Part shown: one piece after another, positions 17,215-26,542 of the stretch
Numbering within the stretch: the stretch's first letter is position 1
Layout of the letters: every line of letters starts with the position of its first letter
Origin: Planctomycetota bacterium
GTDB taxonomy: Bacteria; Planctomycetota; UBA1135; GCA-002686595
NCBI GenBank assembly: GCA_014237855.1
Contig: JABACD010000001.1
Span: 372,001 to 436,000, forward strand
DNA: 64,000 bases
Direction: 5' to 3'
Program-made: the position numbers and the translations under genes
Notes under the pieces: model-generated
Databases searched by the model: none
The model's input: only the letters and a program-made list of their open reading frames with translations
What the model was told of the DNA's origin: nothing

Positions 17215-18042
17215 CTACTGAATGGGAGGCAGACGATACTTCGCCGTGAAGTGCTGGATCACGTCTGAGTTCGTCAGCAAGCCGACCAGCTCCCGGTCAT
17301 CCACCACGGGTAGAGCACTGACACCATTCTCGATCATCGTGTCTGCAGCCGCTGCCAGGTCCTCATCGGGCCCGATGGTGATCAGGTCGGTCACCATGAC
17401 CGCCGAAAGGGGCTGATCTCCCTCGAGCTCGTGCTCCTCGAACTCGTAGCGCAGCTCGTGTTCGGAGACCAGGCCGACGATTTCGCCCTCTTCCGTGATC
17501 GCAAGATGCCGAAGATCCTTGGTCTTGCAAATGCCAGCCGCCTCGGCTACCTCTCCTCGGGGTGAGAGTGTCGCCGGCTTGGCCTGCATGTAGTCAGAAA
17601 CCTTGGCTTCCGCTTCTGGGTGCCGCCCCCACTCTGCGAGTGGGTTTCTCTTGCGGATTGCCCCCAGGAGATCGGTCGCCGTGACCAGGCCCACGAGTAA
17701 AGACTCCTCGAGCAGCGGTATGGCACCCGCACGCTTGCCAACCATCATCGAGGCAGCGGCCTCCAGTTCGTGCTCAGGGCTGAGGGTAATCACCCGGTCT
17801 CGCATGATGTCGCTCACATCCGTGACTCCATCGCGATCTCCCCGGCGCTTGCGGTCATCTGCGGAGAGCCAGCCAGTCGCCAAGGAAACATCCCTGCGCG
17901 ACAGCAAGCTCACGAGAGCACCACGTCGAACCACGGGCAAGTGGCGAAACTGGTGCTTGTCGAAGAGGGCGATCGCATGGTCGAGGGGATCATCCGGGCT
18001 GATGGTGACCATCTCAGTGGTCATGATTGATGAGAGTTTCAT
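17215..18042 (-). CDS. Cytosolic protein with four CBS domains
   Basis: Starting at 18042 (MKLSSIMTTEMVTISPDDPLDHAIALF), the 275-residue protein consists of two CBS pairs: each repeat has a [M/L]...V.TISPD segment, an ALPVV/HLPVV strand and a helix, roughly residues 1-65, 75-135, 145-205 and 212-272. Such modules bind adenine nucleotides (AMP, ATP, SAM). No enzyme or transporter domain is attached. The upstream in-frame region lacks protein character. Which process it senses for is not shown by the neighbours. Confidence 0.85.
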   Translation of the reverse strand: MKLSSIMTTEMVTISPDDPLDHAIALFDKHQFRHLPVVRRGALVSLLSRRDVSLATGWLSADDRKRRGDRDGVTDVSDIMRDRVITLSPEHELEAAASMMVGKRAGAIPLLEESLLVGLVTATDLLGAIRKRNPLAEWGRHPEAEAKVSDYMQAKPATLSPRGEVAEAAGICKTKDLRHLAITEEGEIVGLVSEHELRYEFEEHELEGDQPLSAVMVTDLITIGPDEDLAAAADTMIENGVSALPVVDDRELVGLLTNSDVIQHFTAKYRLPPIQ

Positions 18043-18246
18043 GAGGCATAGCCCTCGCCCTGGTTCCTGCGAGGTGGTCCGCCGGGGTTGATTTGCCCGC
18101 GCGGCGCCCCTCAATGTAGGTTCGTCCTGAAACCCCACCAGGGGTCAAAGCCCCGTAGATTCGCAAATACAGTCCAAGCTGGGGTGATTCAGGGGATCCT
18201 AACCCTGCGGATACAATCCAGGCTCCAGGACAGGCCCCACCCCCCC

Positions 18247-18284
18247 CCCTGCCCCAGCTGGCCTGAGGGGGGTCCGGGGCAGGG
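18247..18284 (-). terminator. Possible terminator after the tandem amidohydrolase gene
   Basis: A 9-bp stem (ccctgcccc at 18247-18255 with ggggcaggg at 18276-18284) directly abuts the stop codon of the minus-strand gene ending at 18285. A run of ten C (18240-18249) overlaps it, so the transcript continues with G rather than U. Confidence 0.4.
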
Positions 18285-20849
18285 TCAGCGCCGATTCTCC
18301 GCCTTGAGGCGGTTCAGCCGCGCCCGGTACTTGTCATAGAAACGGCTCTGCCGGTTCGACAGGTCAACCTGCTGGCCATCGATGAAGACATACTCGGTGC
18401 GGCTGGCGATCTCCAGCGGATCACCGTCCGTGATGACCACGTCAGCAATCTTGCCTGGCTCCAGGCTTCCCAGTTGATCGTCGACCCCTAGCACTCGGGC
18501 CGGGTAGAGCGTGATTGCCCTCAGGGCCTCCGCCCGAGGAAGCCCGAAGCTCGCGGCCATCGCCGCGTGAAAGGCCAGGTTACGTGGGTTCTCCGAGTCA
18601 TCGGTCTGAAGAGCAATCTCGACCCCCGCGCGCTGTAGAACGGCCGCGTTCGCGAACATCGAATCGTAGGGGTCGTAGCGCGATGAGGGGATTGCGAGCA
18701 CCGGCCCGACCACTACCGGGATTCCGGACGCAGCGATGCGATCGGCCACCTTCCAGCCCTCGGTCGCTCCATAGAGAACAGCATCCAGTTCTTCCTCGGC
18801 CGCAAACTTCAGGGCATACAGAATCGTCTGTGCATTTCGGGCATGGAGTGCCACCCGCTGCTCACCGCGCATCGCGGGAATCAGAGACTCCAGCCGGGGA
18901 TCGAAGCGGGGCGCCAGAGTCGCATCTTCGGCAGCAGCATCGACCAGAGCCATGTACTCCCTGGCTTCGGCGAAGAGCTCCTTCACCCCCTCCAGAGACT
19001 CGGGCTCTTCTTTCTTCTCGGCATCGTTCCGAACACGAGGAAAGTTGATGTGCAACATGTCGCGATCCACGAAGGACAGCTCTTCCCAGGTGTCTCCATC
19101 CAGATCGATCACGGCAGACTGCCCTCGGAGTGGGCCACCTCCCTTGGGGGCAACCTGCGTCCGTGTCACACCATTGAGACGCGTCACACCAATGTGCGCT
19201 GACTCGGCATTGATCGATTCGAGCGCGTGAAGGTCCGGCTGATTTCCACCAATTTCCGAAGCGTCATTGGTTGCTCTGACCGCGCCGATCTCCCTCAGCC
19301 CCAGCTCCGTGTTGAGCGCGATCATCCCGGGCCATACATGCTTGCCCTTGGCGTCAATGATCCGTGCACCTGCCGGCACGGTCGCAAGCTCGCCAGCATG
19401 CAGGATCTTGCCATCTTGCATCAAGAGCACCCCTTCATCGATCGTCGGGCCGGAAACGGTGTGCAGAGTCCCTCCCACGATTGCGATGACCTGGCCACCA
19501 TCACTGGCAACACCTAGCGAGTCGGGGAGCTCAGCCATCGGGCTCGCAAGCAAGGGCTGCGCGTCGAACCCGAAGGTGTCCCGACGCTCAAACTCGATTT
19601 CCCCATCAACCATGGTCCATATGACCCTGGAGAGCGAAGAGAGCGGGTCACCCGTCAGGAGGACCAGGTCTGCGTCCTTGCCAACCTCGATGGAGCCGAC
19701 ACGGGCCTCGATTCCCAGCTGTGCCGCTGGGTTGAGCGTCACGAGGCGCAAGGCTCTGAGAGGATCAAGTCCAGCATAACGCACCGACTTCGCAGCCTCG
19801 CCATACAGGCGCCGCACCATCTCGTCGGAGTCCGAGTTGACCGAAGAGAGCACTCCGGCCTCGTCCATGAGCGCAGCATTCTGAGGCACAGCGTCATAAG
19901 CCTCGACCTTGTAAGACCACCAGTCTCCGAAAGTAGAGCCCGAGACTTCCGCCTCAGCCATCTCCATTGCCACCTTGTAACCCTCGAGGACGTGCTGAAG
20001 CGAGCCAATCTTGAAGCCGTACTCTTGGGCGGTCCGCATGATCATCAAGATCCCGTCCGCACGATAGCAGTGGCAGTGGACCGCGATCTCCTGATCGAGG
20101 ATTCCAACCAGAGTCTCCAGCCGCAGGTCACGACGCGGAGGAAGTACGTCTTCCCCCGCCAGAACCGCTGCCTCGTACCCCTCCCACTCGGCCTTGTACT
20201 CACGTGCGCGCTCGAAGGCTCGCTGGAAGACTGCTGCGGTCCCCAGACGTGACGCAGGAAAGCGGGTGGAATTCTGGCCCCAGTTGGAGCGCTTCACGTT
20301 CTCGCCAAGCGCAAACTTGATTCCCTCAGGCGCGTCGGGAAAGCGTAACTCGTCAGCAGAGCGCCCCCACTTCAGCTTGATCACCTCATGCTTCCCGCCA
20401 ATGGCGTTCGCCGACCCATGCAGCAGTCGCGCCGTGGTAACACCTCCAGCAAGTGCCCGATAAATTGTGATGTCGTCGCTGTTGACCGAGTCAGAGATAT
20501 CCACATCGGCGCTGATCGAGACAGTTCCTTCGTTGATCCCCCTCTCGATCGCCATGTGTGAGTGGCAATCGACGACTCCTGGAGCCAGGTGCCTGCCTGT
20601 TCCATCGATCTCAACGAGGCCTTCAGGGGCATCCACCTCTCCGATTTCCTTGATCTTGCCTTCGATCACGAGCAGGTCACCGACTACGGGCGCGGCCACC
20701 GCACTATGAATCGTGGCGCCCCGGATCACGCAGCTGCCCCCGGTCTTGAGCTCGGGCACACGCATCGCGTCCGTCTCGAAAGGATGCTCTTCCGCCAAGA
20801 GCGAGGAACTGAGCAGGGCAAGAACAAGGATCATGTTACGAGGCCTCAT
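18285..20849 (-). CDS. Tandem amidohydrolase-domain exported protein
   Basis: The ATG at 20849 overlaps the stop of the upstream gene as ATGA and gives 854 residues with a signal peptide (MILVLALLSSSLLAE). Residues 1-430 are an imidazolonepropionase-like amidohydrolase with metal-ligand candidates: HSH in VVDCHSHM, His in IAVHCHCY, His in GSLQHVL and Asp in SVNSDSDE. The second half repeats the fold (GARIIDAKGKHVWPG; YPARVLGVDDQLGSLEPGKIADVVITDGDP), but the HxH is replaced by ALN, and only VALHARN and IALQTDDSE keep possible ligands. It probably hydrolyses a small amide or ring substrate outside the cytoplasm; the substrate is unknown. Confidence 0.87.
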   Translation of the reverse strand: MRPRNMILVLALLSSSLLAEEHPFETDAMRVPELKTGGSCVIRGATIHSAVAAPVVGDLLVIEGKIKEIGEVDAPEGLVEIDGTGRHLAPGVVDCHSHMAIERGINEGTVSISADVDISDSVNSDDITIYRALAGGVTTARLLHGSANAIGGKHEVIKLKWGRSADELRFPDAPEGIKFALGENVKRSNWGQNSTRFPASRLGTAAVFQRAFERAREYKAEWEGYEAAVLAGEDVLPPRRDLRLETLVGILDQEIAVHCHCYRADGILMIMRTAQEYGFKIGSLQHVLEGYKVAMEMAEAEVSGSTFGDWWSYKVEAYDAVPQNAALMDEAGVLSSVNSDSDEMVRRLYGEAAKSVRYAGLDPLRALRLVTLNPAAQLGIEARVGSIEVGKDADLVLLTGDPLSSLSRVIWTMVDGEIEFERRDTFGFDAQPLLASPMAELPDSLGVASDGGQVIAIVGGTLHTVSGPTIDEGVLLMQDGKILHAGELATVPAGARIIDAKGKHVWPGMIALNTELGLREIGAVRATNDASEIGGNQPDLHALESINAESAHIGVTRLNGVTRTQVAPKGGGPLRGQSAVIDLDGDTWEELSFVDRDMLHINFPRVRNDAEKKEEPESLEGVKELFAEAREYMALVDAAAEDATLAPRFDPRLESLIPAMRGEQRVALHARNAQTILYALKFAAEEELDAVLYGATEGWKVADRIAASGIPVVVGPVLAIPSSRYDPYDSMFANAAVLQRAGVEIALQTDDSENPRNLAFHAAMAASFGLPRAEALRAITLYPARVLGVDDQLGSLEPGKIADVVITDGDPLEIASRTEYVFIDGQQVDLSNRQSRFYDKYRARLNRLKAENRR

Positions 20850-22738
20850 CGGTTTGGCCCTCCGTGGTTGTGACCACTCTCGGACCAGTCGGGCTGGCGC
20901 TTGGCCGTGAAGGAGTTGGAGTCCTCTCCACCAGAGAACTTCCACGTGGTGTCACCGGTGATCGTCTCTCCGCTGACCTTGCCCTCGATTCGGATCTGGG
21001 CAGAGAACTGCCCCATTTCAATTGATGCCCTGAGAGTCAGGTCATGGCCGCTGAGGTGCCCGGTCACCTCCGAGCTTCTGCCTGTTCCATCAGGCCCCTC
21101 GAAGGAGAGGGTTCCAACAATCGCCCCGTCCTCGCTCATCTCAAGGTCGAGGATCGCAGGGGCTCCCGTTTGATCCTCGTAGGCGACCTCCCACTCACCG
21201 CTCAGATCGACGCCTTCTGCCGGGGCCATCTCTGCGGTCGCCTCTTGCTCGAACTCGAAGGTCATCCCGTCGATCACGAGCCACTCCAAGCTCGCCTTCT
21301 TTGCAAAGGGCGAGTCCGTCCAGATCGCAATGTTGGCGTCATAGCCCTTCTCCAGCTTGCCGAGCCGTCGCTCAAGCCCTGTGACCCTTGCTACATCAGT
21401 GGTGAGCGCGGCCAGAGCCGACTCCTCTGACAATCCAAGCTCCACGAGCTGACGAGCACTCTCCAGCAGGTCCTTTGGGCTTTGGCCAGAAGTGGCAAAG
21501 ACCACCGTAACACCAGCTTCATCAAGGCGGATAGCACAGTCCCGACGCTGCTCCCACTTACGGCGACGCTCGCGCTGCACACCGAGGGGCTCCTGGTACT
21601 CCCAGCTGACTTCGTCCTCGGGCTCGGGTGCTTCCTCTTCTGCCTCTTCCGCCTCAGCTACCTCCTCCGGGGAGTCGGCTTCAACCTCAATGGCCTCAAT
21701 GGCGATCTCCGAGGTTGGGCCATCCTCGGCTTCGGGATTCGCGCCCTCCTCATCCGGCTCGGGACCCTCGTCGTCTTCCTTGCCCTCTTCCTCGGCATCT
21801 GGATCCTCTACTTCATCCCCCCAGTCCAGCGCGAGGAACACAGGGATCTCAGCGGCAGCTAGTTCAGCGGCGACCATCCATGCGTCCCGACCGCCCTGGA
21901 TCGCGATCTCTATGTCCTGTTCTTGAGAGAGCTTGATCCAGCGCCGAATGTCTCGGACCGAGTCCGCACTGCAGAGAAGGCGCTGCTTCTTGGCCAGCAC
22001 CGGCAGGATCGCCTCCAGCTCCAGGTCGTAGGGTGGTCGCCGGTCATCGCGTCCAGCCTCGTAGCGCTGAACACGTAACTCCTGCCACCTCGCATCGAGG
22101 AAGAACTGTCGCAAGTGTGAGAGGAATCCCATCAGCGTCGAGGGGTACCCGCTGCCGCTGGCATTGAGTCCGGCCGCCATGTAGACGCGGTTGGCCAGGA
22201 CCCGACCCCGCAAGGCGCCGTTGGCCAGGCTCGTTACACAGCTCTGTCCCGAGAGGATCTGGCCCCTCGGACTGCTGTGGAGGGCCGCGAACCCCTGCTT
22301 CCGATACCCCTCCAGCTCACTATCGGCCAGCTCGATCACCGTCAGGGTGTCCAGTGATGGCTGGAGGCCCTTGCGGTTTGCCTCACGCATCCCCACGTGA
22401 ACATTCGCGGCCAGTGGTGACATGGAGTCCATGGTCGCTACCGGCTCGGGCGTGCTGACTCCGGCAGTCGAGTGGGCGTCCACGAATGCTGGCAAGGCGA
22501 GGCTTCCATCCCCGTCGATCTCTCGATACCCCCCGGGCAGCTCGAGGCCAGCGTCGAGGACTTCCACGATGTGGCCCTCGCGCATCAAGATCGAGACTCG
22601 TGGGGCGTCCACGTCGTCGAGCAGGCGAACGTTCGTGAGCGCGGTTGGCTGAGACGGCGGCGAAGTCTGTGCGATGGCTGTCATCGATGTGCAGAGCACA
22701 GTGATCAGGGACACACTCAGCCGGAGTGAGAGGCTCAT
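20846..22738 (-). CDS. Exported amidohydrolase-like protein lacking metal ligands (putative pseudoenzyme)
   Basis: Start 22738 gives a signal peptide (MSLSLRLSVSLITVLCTSMTAIA) and 630 residues; 22759 is an alternative. The N- and C-terminal parts are amidohydrolase-like (GDGSLALPAFVDAHSTAG; RLGKLEKGYDANIAIWTDSP), but the HxH is HST, the strand histidines seem replaced (IAIQGG), and the final Asp is absent (VVFATSGQS). Residues 305-378 are a very acidic Glu/Asp/Pro-rich insert. The last 120 residues (DLSGEWEVAYEDQ... to the end) are a beta-rich domain with LSGEW and GTLSFEG patterns. Its stop overlaps the start of the next amidohydrolase gene, so they are likely made together and may form a complex (inference). 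Confidence 0.8.
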   Translation of the reverse strand: MSLSLRLSVSLITVLCTSMTAIAQTSPPSQPTALTNVRLLDDVDAPRVSILMREGHIVEVLDAGLELPGGYREIDGDGSLALPAFVDAHSTAGVSTPEPVATMDSMSPLAANVHVGMREANRKGLQPSLDTLTVIELADSELEGYRKQGFAALHSSPRGQILSGQSCVTSLANGALRGRVLANRVYMAAGLNASGSGYPSTLMGFLSHLRQFFLDARWQELRVQRYEAGRDDRRPPYDLELEAILPVLAKKQRLLCSADSVRDIRRWIKLSQEQDIEIAIQGGRDAWMVAAELAAAEIPVFLALDWGDEVEDPDAEEEGKEDDEGPEPDEEGANPEAEDGPTSEIAIEAIEVEADSPEEVAEAEEAEEEAPEPEDEVSWEYQEPLGVQRERRRKWEQRRDCAIRLDEAGVTVVFATSGQSPKDLLESARQLVELGLSEESALAALTTDVARVTGLERRLGKLEKGYDANIAIWTDSPFAKKASLEWLVIDGMTFEFEQEATAEMAPAEGVDLSGEWEVAYEDQTGAPAILDLEMSEDGAIVGTLSFEGPDGTGRSSEVTGHLSGHDLTLRASIEMGQFSAQIRIEGKVSGETITGDTTWKFSGGEDSNSFTAKRQPDWSESGHNHGGPNR

Positions 22739-22855
22739 GTCAGGTGTAGCAGAGGCCATGTAGTCAGGAATCGGACTGCGGTCAGGGTAGCGGGGGAGCG
22801 ATGATCTCACCACTTGCTCTGAAGAGGCAACCTGAAGCCGCCCGAAGAAGCCGAC

Positions 22856-23734
22856 CTAGAGCCCACGAGCCCACTTCGGTCGGAAGGGGGCACGCTCAGG
22901 GTGAGCCAGGGCCTGGTCCAATGCTCCTACGAGGGACTCCTTGTCTCGAGGGAAGTTACCAGCAAGAGTCATGTAATTGCTCGCATGGTTCGAGCGGAAG
23001 ATCGACCCGTCCAGCTCGAGATTGAGGATGAACTCCCGAAGTTCGGCCGCGAGCTCGACCGCCGACAGCTCATCTACCTCACCTCGGAGGCTGGACTCCC
23101 ACAGGGGTGTGCCCTCCACCGGAGTCATCACCAGGGTTGACACGAAGCGGGGGTTGATCGCAGACACCACCCTGGCTGACTCCACCGCGTGCTCCTGGGA
23201 GAGACGATGCCCGCCGGCTCCGAGCAAGATCATCGTCGAGAGCTTCACACCGGCCTCATGAGCCTTCAAGGCGACCCTCACCATCTCATCCGCGTCGACG
23301 CCCTTCTCGAGATCCAACAGGACGTGATCGTGCCCGCTCTCGATTCCCAGGTAGTACTGGGTCAAACCTAGCTCACGTAGCTGACTCATCTCCTCAACCG
23401 TTCGTACCTGCAAGGCCTGTGGCGAGGCATAGCAGCTGACTCGTCTCAGTCCGGGCAGGGCTGCTCGGATTTCGCCGAGCAGGTCGGCAAGGAAGCTCGC
23501 CTTGGCGACCAGTGCGTCTCCATCCGCGAGGAAGACCTTTCGCACCCCGTCCAGGTTTTCGGCAGCCCAGGCAATCTCCTCCTTGAGCTCATGGAGGGGT
23601 CTTACCTTGAACGACTTCTCGCGGTACATGGCGCAGAAGGTGCAACGGTTGTAACTGCACCCCAAGGTCGCCTGGAGAATCAGGCTATTCGCCTCGGAGG
23701 GTGGCCGAAATAGTGAGCCCTGGTACTGGATCAT
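22856..23734 (-). CDS. Radical SAM protein
   Basis: The 292-residue protein has C-S-Y-N-R-C-T-F-C at residues 26-34, a Cx4Cx2C cluster site typical of a broad group of radical SAM enzymes that bind a [4Fe-4S] cluster and SAM. The following segments FLADGDALV and GIESGHDHVL belong to the core TIM-like barrel. The specific reaction is unknown. It is divergent from the Fe-S assembly gene at 23853, about 120 bases away, which may be relevant to cluster loading. Confidence 0.88.
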   Translation of the reverse strand: MIQYQGSLFRPPSEANSLILQATLGCSYNRCTFCAMYREKSFKVRPLHELKEEIAWAAENLDGVRKVFLADGDALVAKASFLADLLGEIRAALPGLRRVSCYASPQALQVRTVEEMSQLRELGLTQYYLGIESGHDHVLLDLEKGVDADEMVRVALKAHEAGVKLSTMILLGAGGHRLSQEHAVESARVVSAINPRFVSTLVMTPVEGTPLWESSLRGEVDELSAVELAAELREFILNLELDGSIFRSNHASNYMTLAGNFPRDKESLVGALDQALAHPERAPFRPKWARGL

Positions 23735-23852
23735 CGGAATCGAGAGATTTGGCTGTCCCGGTGACCCCCATGGGGCCGGGAAGAGTTGTAGACTCTACGG
23801 CAACTTTAGGCCCCCAAGGGCACTTGAACCCCGAACTGACGCCCCAAAACCA

Positions 23853-24158
23853 ATGGCTACGAACGAAGAAGTCTTCACTGAGCTCAAGCAGGTCTTCGAC
23901 CCCGAGATCCCGGTCAATATCGTCGACCTCGGCTTCATCTATGACCTCGCGATAGAGGAGGGGATCTGCAAGATCAACATGACCCTGACCTCCAAGACCT
24001 GCCCAGAGGCTCAATCGATCCCCGACATGGTCCGCCGGCGCTGTAACACAATCGAGGGAATTACGGACACCGAGGTCACGATCGTCTGGGAGCCCGAGTG
24101 GACCCCCCACGCGATCAGCGAAGATGGTCGCAAGATCCTCGGAATGGACGAGGACTAG
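23853..24158 (+). CDS. DUF59/MIP18-type Fe-S cluster assembly factor (SufT/PaaD-like)
   Basis: The 101-residue protein shows the family pattern FDPEIPVNIVDLGFIYDL, then TSKTCPEAQ with the conserved Cys, and VTIVWEPEWTPH near the end. Family members help mature Fe-S proteins. It is followed after 36 bases by a small TPR gene, likely cotranscribed. ATG 23853 is unambiguous. Confidence 0.92.
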   Translation: MATNEEVFTELKQVFDPEIPVNIVDLGFIYDLAIEEGICKINMTLTSKTCPEAQSIPDMVRRRCNTIEGITDTEVTIVWEPEWTPHAISEDGRKILGMDED

Positions 24159-24194
24159 ACAGACTTCTCTCCAACAACTCCCTGACGCACGATC

Positions 24195-24578
24195 ATGGCG
24201 GACAAGCTCGAGCACTACCAAAACGGTCTCAGGTTCTTCGGCGAGAACAAGCACGAGGAAGCAATTGCCGAGTACCAGGCCGCACTCTCCCTCGACCCCG
24301 GGTGGACCGAGGGCCTTCATGGATTGGCCATGGCCCAGATGCATGCCGGCAAGCTGGACGAGGCGATCGAAACGGGCCTCAAGATTGTCGAGATCGACAA
24401 GAACGACGCCTTCGCACACACCAGCCTCTCCATGTTCTACATGCGCAAGGGCATGGTCGAGGAGGCTGAGAAAGAAGGCGCCAAGGCTCGCATGATCTCC
24501 TGGAAGGAAGAACTCAAGACGAACCCCGAGGCAGCTCCTCCGGGACCGGCTGGACAGATCCCCATCGTCGAGGACTGA
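24195..24578 (+). CDS. Small TPR protein
   Basis: The 127-residue protein consists mostly of three tetratricopeptide units: NGLRFFGENKHEEAIAEYQAAL, EGLHGLAMAQMHAGKLDEAIE and AHTSLSMFYMRKGMVEEAEKEG. It has no signal peptide or membrane helix and ends in a Pro-rich tail (AAPPGPAGQIPIVED). As partner of the upstream Fe-S assembly gene it may be an adaptor, but that is inference from spacing only. Confidence 0.82.
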   Translation: MADKLEHYQNGLRFFGENKHEEAIAEYQAALSLDPGWTEGLHGLAMAQMHAGKLDEAIETGLKIVEIDKNDAFAHTSLSMFYMRKGMVEEAEKEGAKARMISWKEELKTNPEAAPPGPAGQIPIVED

Positions 24579-24620
24579 CCTGAGAGAGAGTCTCGCGAGA
24601 GGCCACGCCCGCGTCACATT

Positions 24621-24657
24621 CAAGAGGCCCCCGGATCCTTGATCCGGGGGCCTCTTG
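24621..24657. terminator. Perfect 17-bp hairpin between convergent TPR and pckA genes
   Basis: The arms 24621-24637 and 24641-24657 are perfectly complementary with a three-base loop (ctt). It lies between the TPR stop (+) and the pckA stop (-), so it can work in both directions. A short AAATT run, not a long U-tract, follows. Confidence 0.8.
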
Positions 24658-24688
24658 AAATTCGGGGAGGATCCTGGGAGCTGTCCAG

Positions 24689-26347
24689 CTACATCACCGG
24701 CTCGATCCCCAGATCAGAGAAGCCCTTGTCCTCGAAGTTCTTGCGGAACATGTCCCGAAGCTTCTCCGCCGCCGTGTCATAAGCATCCTTGTCATCCCAC
24801 GTATTGCGAGGGTTCAGGATCTTCGAGTCCACCTCAGGGCATGAGGTCGGCATCTTCATGCCGAAGACCGGATGCACCTCGTACTCCATGCCTTCCTCAT
24901 GAAGGTCGCCGTTCAGAGCAGCATTGAGAAGGGCGCGGGTATCGTGGATCGAGATCCTCTTGCCAACTCCATAGGGGCCGCCACCCCACCCCGTGTTTAG
25001 CAGGATGCAGCGAGCGCTCGTGGCCTCCATCTTCTCGGCCAGGCGCTGAGCGTAGACCGAAGGGTACCTCGCCATGAAGGGTGCACCGAAGCACGCGCTA
25101 AAGGCCGCCTTGGGCTCGGTGATACCCACCTCGGTGCCAGCCAGCTTGGCGGTGAATCCCTGGACGAAGTGGTACATCACCTCCTTTGGCTCAAGAATCG
25201 CCACCGGGGGCAGGACTCCAAAGGCATCTGCGGTCAGCAAGACGATCGTCTCCGGCGCGGGCCCCTTGGCCCCATCAGCCACATTCGGGTTCGCGGTCAG
25301 GGGATAGGAGAAGCGGGTGTTCTCCGTGATCGAGTTGTCGGCCAGATCGAGATCCTGGGGATCAGTGTCTTCCATCCGCTTGCCGGGCAGCGGCGGGACG
25401 TTCTCGATCAGGGTCCCGGGCATCGATAGAGCTGCCGCAATCACGGGCTCGGCCCCCTTGTCCAGATCGATCAGCTTCGCGTAACAGCCGTCCTCAAGGT
25501 TGGAAACTCCATTGTGGGTCCAGGCGTGCTCATCATCACCGATCAGCAATCGATCAGGATCGGCGGAAAGCGTCGTCTTGCCGGTTCCAGAGAGGCCAAA
25601 GAGAATCGCCCCATCACCCCGCTTGCCAATATTGGCGGAGCAATGCATCGACATGTGGCCCATTGCCGGCAACTGGTAGTTCATTGCGGTGAACATCGTT
25701 TTCTTGTTCACGCCGCAGTAATCCGCTCGACCCAGGACCAACACCACTCGCCGCTTGAAGTCCGCAACAACGACCCGCTCTGAATTGGTCCCATCGCGGT
25801 CAGGGTCACAACGGAACGAAGGGACGTTCAGAAGAGTAATCCGCTTCGCGTCCTCGTCACCTACCCCTTCGATTCCCTTGGGGAACATGTTGTGCGCAAA
25901 GAGAGCATGTGTCGCATACTCTCCTACGAAGCGGTAAGGCACTGCATAACTGGAGTCATTGCCGCAGAAAACGTCCTTGACGTAGAGTGTGGAGCCGCGC
26001 TCATTGAGGTGCTCCGCAGCGCGCTTCATCAGCGCCTCGAACTTGTCGGGATCGAACTTCTTGAAGTCATTCTTCCACCAGACCGATTCTTCGGTGTCGG
26101 GCCACGCCACGGCGAAGGTATCCTGAACCGGACGACCCGTGCAGGTTGGGTCCGTGTAGAAGACCAGCGGACCATCAACCCCAAGCTTGGTGGGGAACGC
26201 CTTCTGATCATCGTCGGGTCCGTCCACTCGGGTCCGCCCCCTATCGTTGGCGATCGCCTCGTGGAACAGCTCCTCTTTCGAGAGGTTGGACTTGTACTCG
26301 ACGCTCTTGAGGCCGAACAAGTCTTCGAGATCTTGGCGGATGTCCAT
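24689..26347 (-). CDS. pckA: Phosphoenolpyruvate carboxykinase (ATP)
   Basis: The 552-residue enzyme converts oxaloacetate and ATP to PEP, ADP and CO2 in gluconeogenesis. The kinase-1a Walker A GLSGTGKTTLSADPDR and kinase-2 LIGDDEHAW are present, along with the adenine-region motif TRFSYP. The length fits the ATP-dependent type (about 540). A GGGGA stretch lies about eight bases before the ATG and is preceded by a C9 tract on the transcript. It is convergent with the TPR gene across a strong hairpin. Confidence 0.97.
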   Translation of the reverse strand: MDIRQDLEDLFGLKSVEYKSNLSKEELFHEAIANDRGRTRVDGPDDDQKAFPTKLGVDGPLVFYTDPTCTGRPVQDTFAVAWPDTEESVWWKNDFKKFDPDKFEALMKRAAEHLNERGSTLYVKDVFCGNDSSYAVPYRFVGEYATHALFAHNMFPKGIEGVGDEDAKRITLLNVPSFRCDPDRDGTNSERVVVADFKRRVVLVLGRADYCGVNKKTMFTAMNYQLPAMGHMSMHCSANIGKRGDGAILFGLSGTGKTTLSADPDRLLIGDDEHAWTHNGVSNLEDGCYAKLIDLDKGAEPVIAAALSMPGTLIENVPPLPGKRMEDTDPQDLDLADNSITENTRFSYPLTANPNVADGAKGPAPETIVLLTADAFGVLPPVAILEPKEVMYHFVQGFTAKLAGTEVGITEPKAAFSACFGAPFMARYPSVYAQRLAEKMEATSARCILLNTGWGGGPYGVGKRISIHDTRALLNAALNGDLHEEGMEYEVHPVFGMKMPTSCPEVDSKILNPRNTWDDKDAYDTAAEKLRDMFRKNFEDKGFSDLGIEPVM

Positions 26348-26361
26348 GGCACTTCCCCGCT

Positions 26362-26397
26362 GGGGGGGGGTCGCTTGATTTGTGTGTCGGGGGGGGG
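26362..26397 (-). repeat. Two C9 homopolymer tracts in the pckA leader
   Basis: On the plus strand G9 tracts at 26362-26370 and 26389-26397 are separated by 18 bases; the pckA transcript would carry C9 twice. The nearer tract ends 14 bases before the ATG, next to the GGGGA ribosome-binding candidate, with which it could pair. Confidence 0.7.
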
Positions 26398-26542
26398 CCG
26401 ATTCGGCTCCAATGCCCGGGATTCGAGGCGAAAAGGGTAGCGCCGGTGCCCCGGGGCTGCAATACGCCTTGAGGTCTCCTCGCCTGTAGCGAGGAACTCA
26501 TCCGGCGCAACCTCCCCCCGGGCCATGACCGGGTGCTGTGGC

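Noticed and set aside
23685..24623. Minus-strand open frame of 312 codons
   Set aside because: It covers the Fe-S factor and TPR genes on the other strand and shows no domain.
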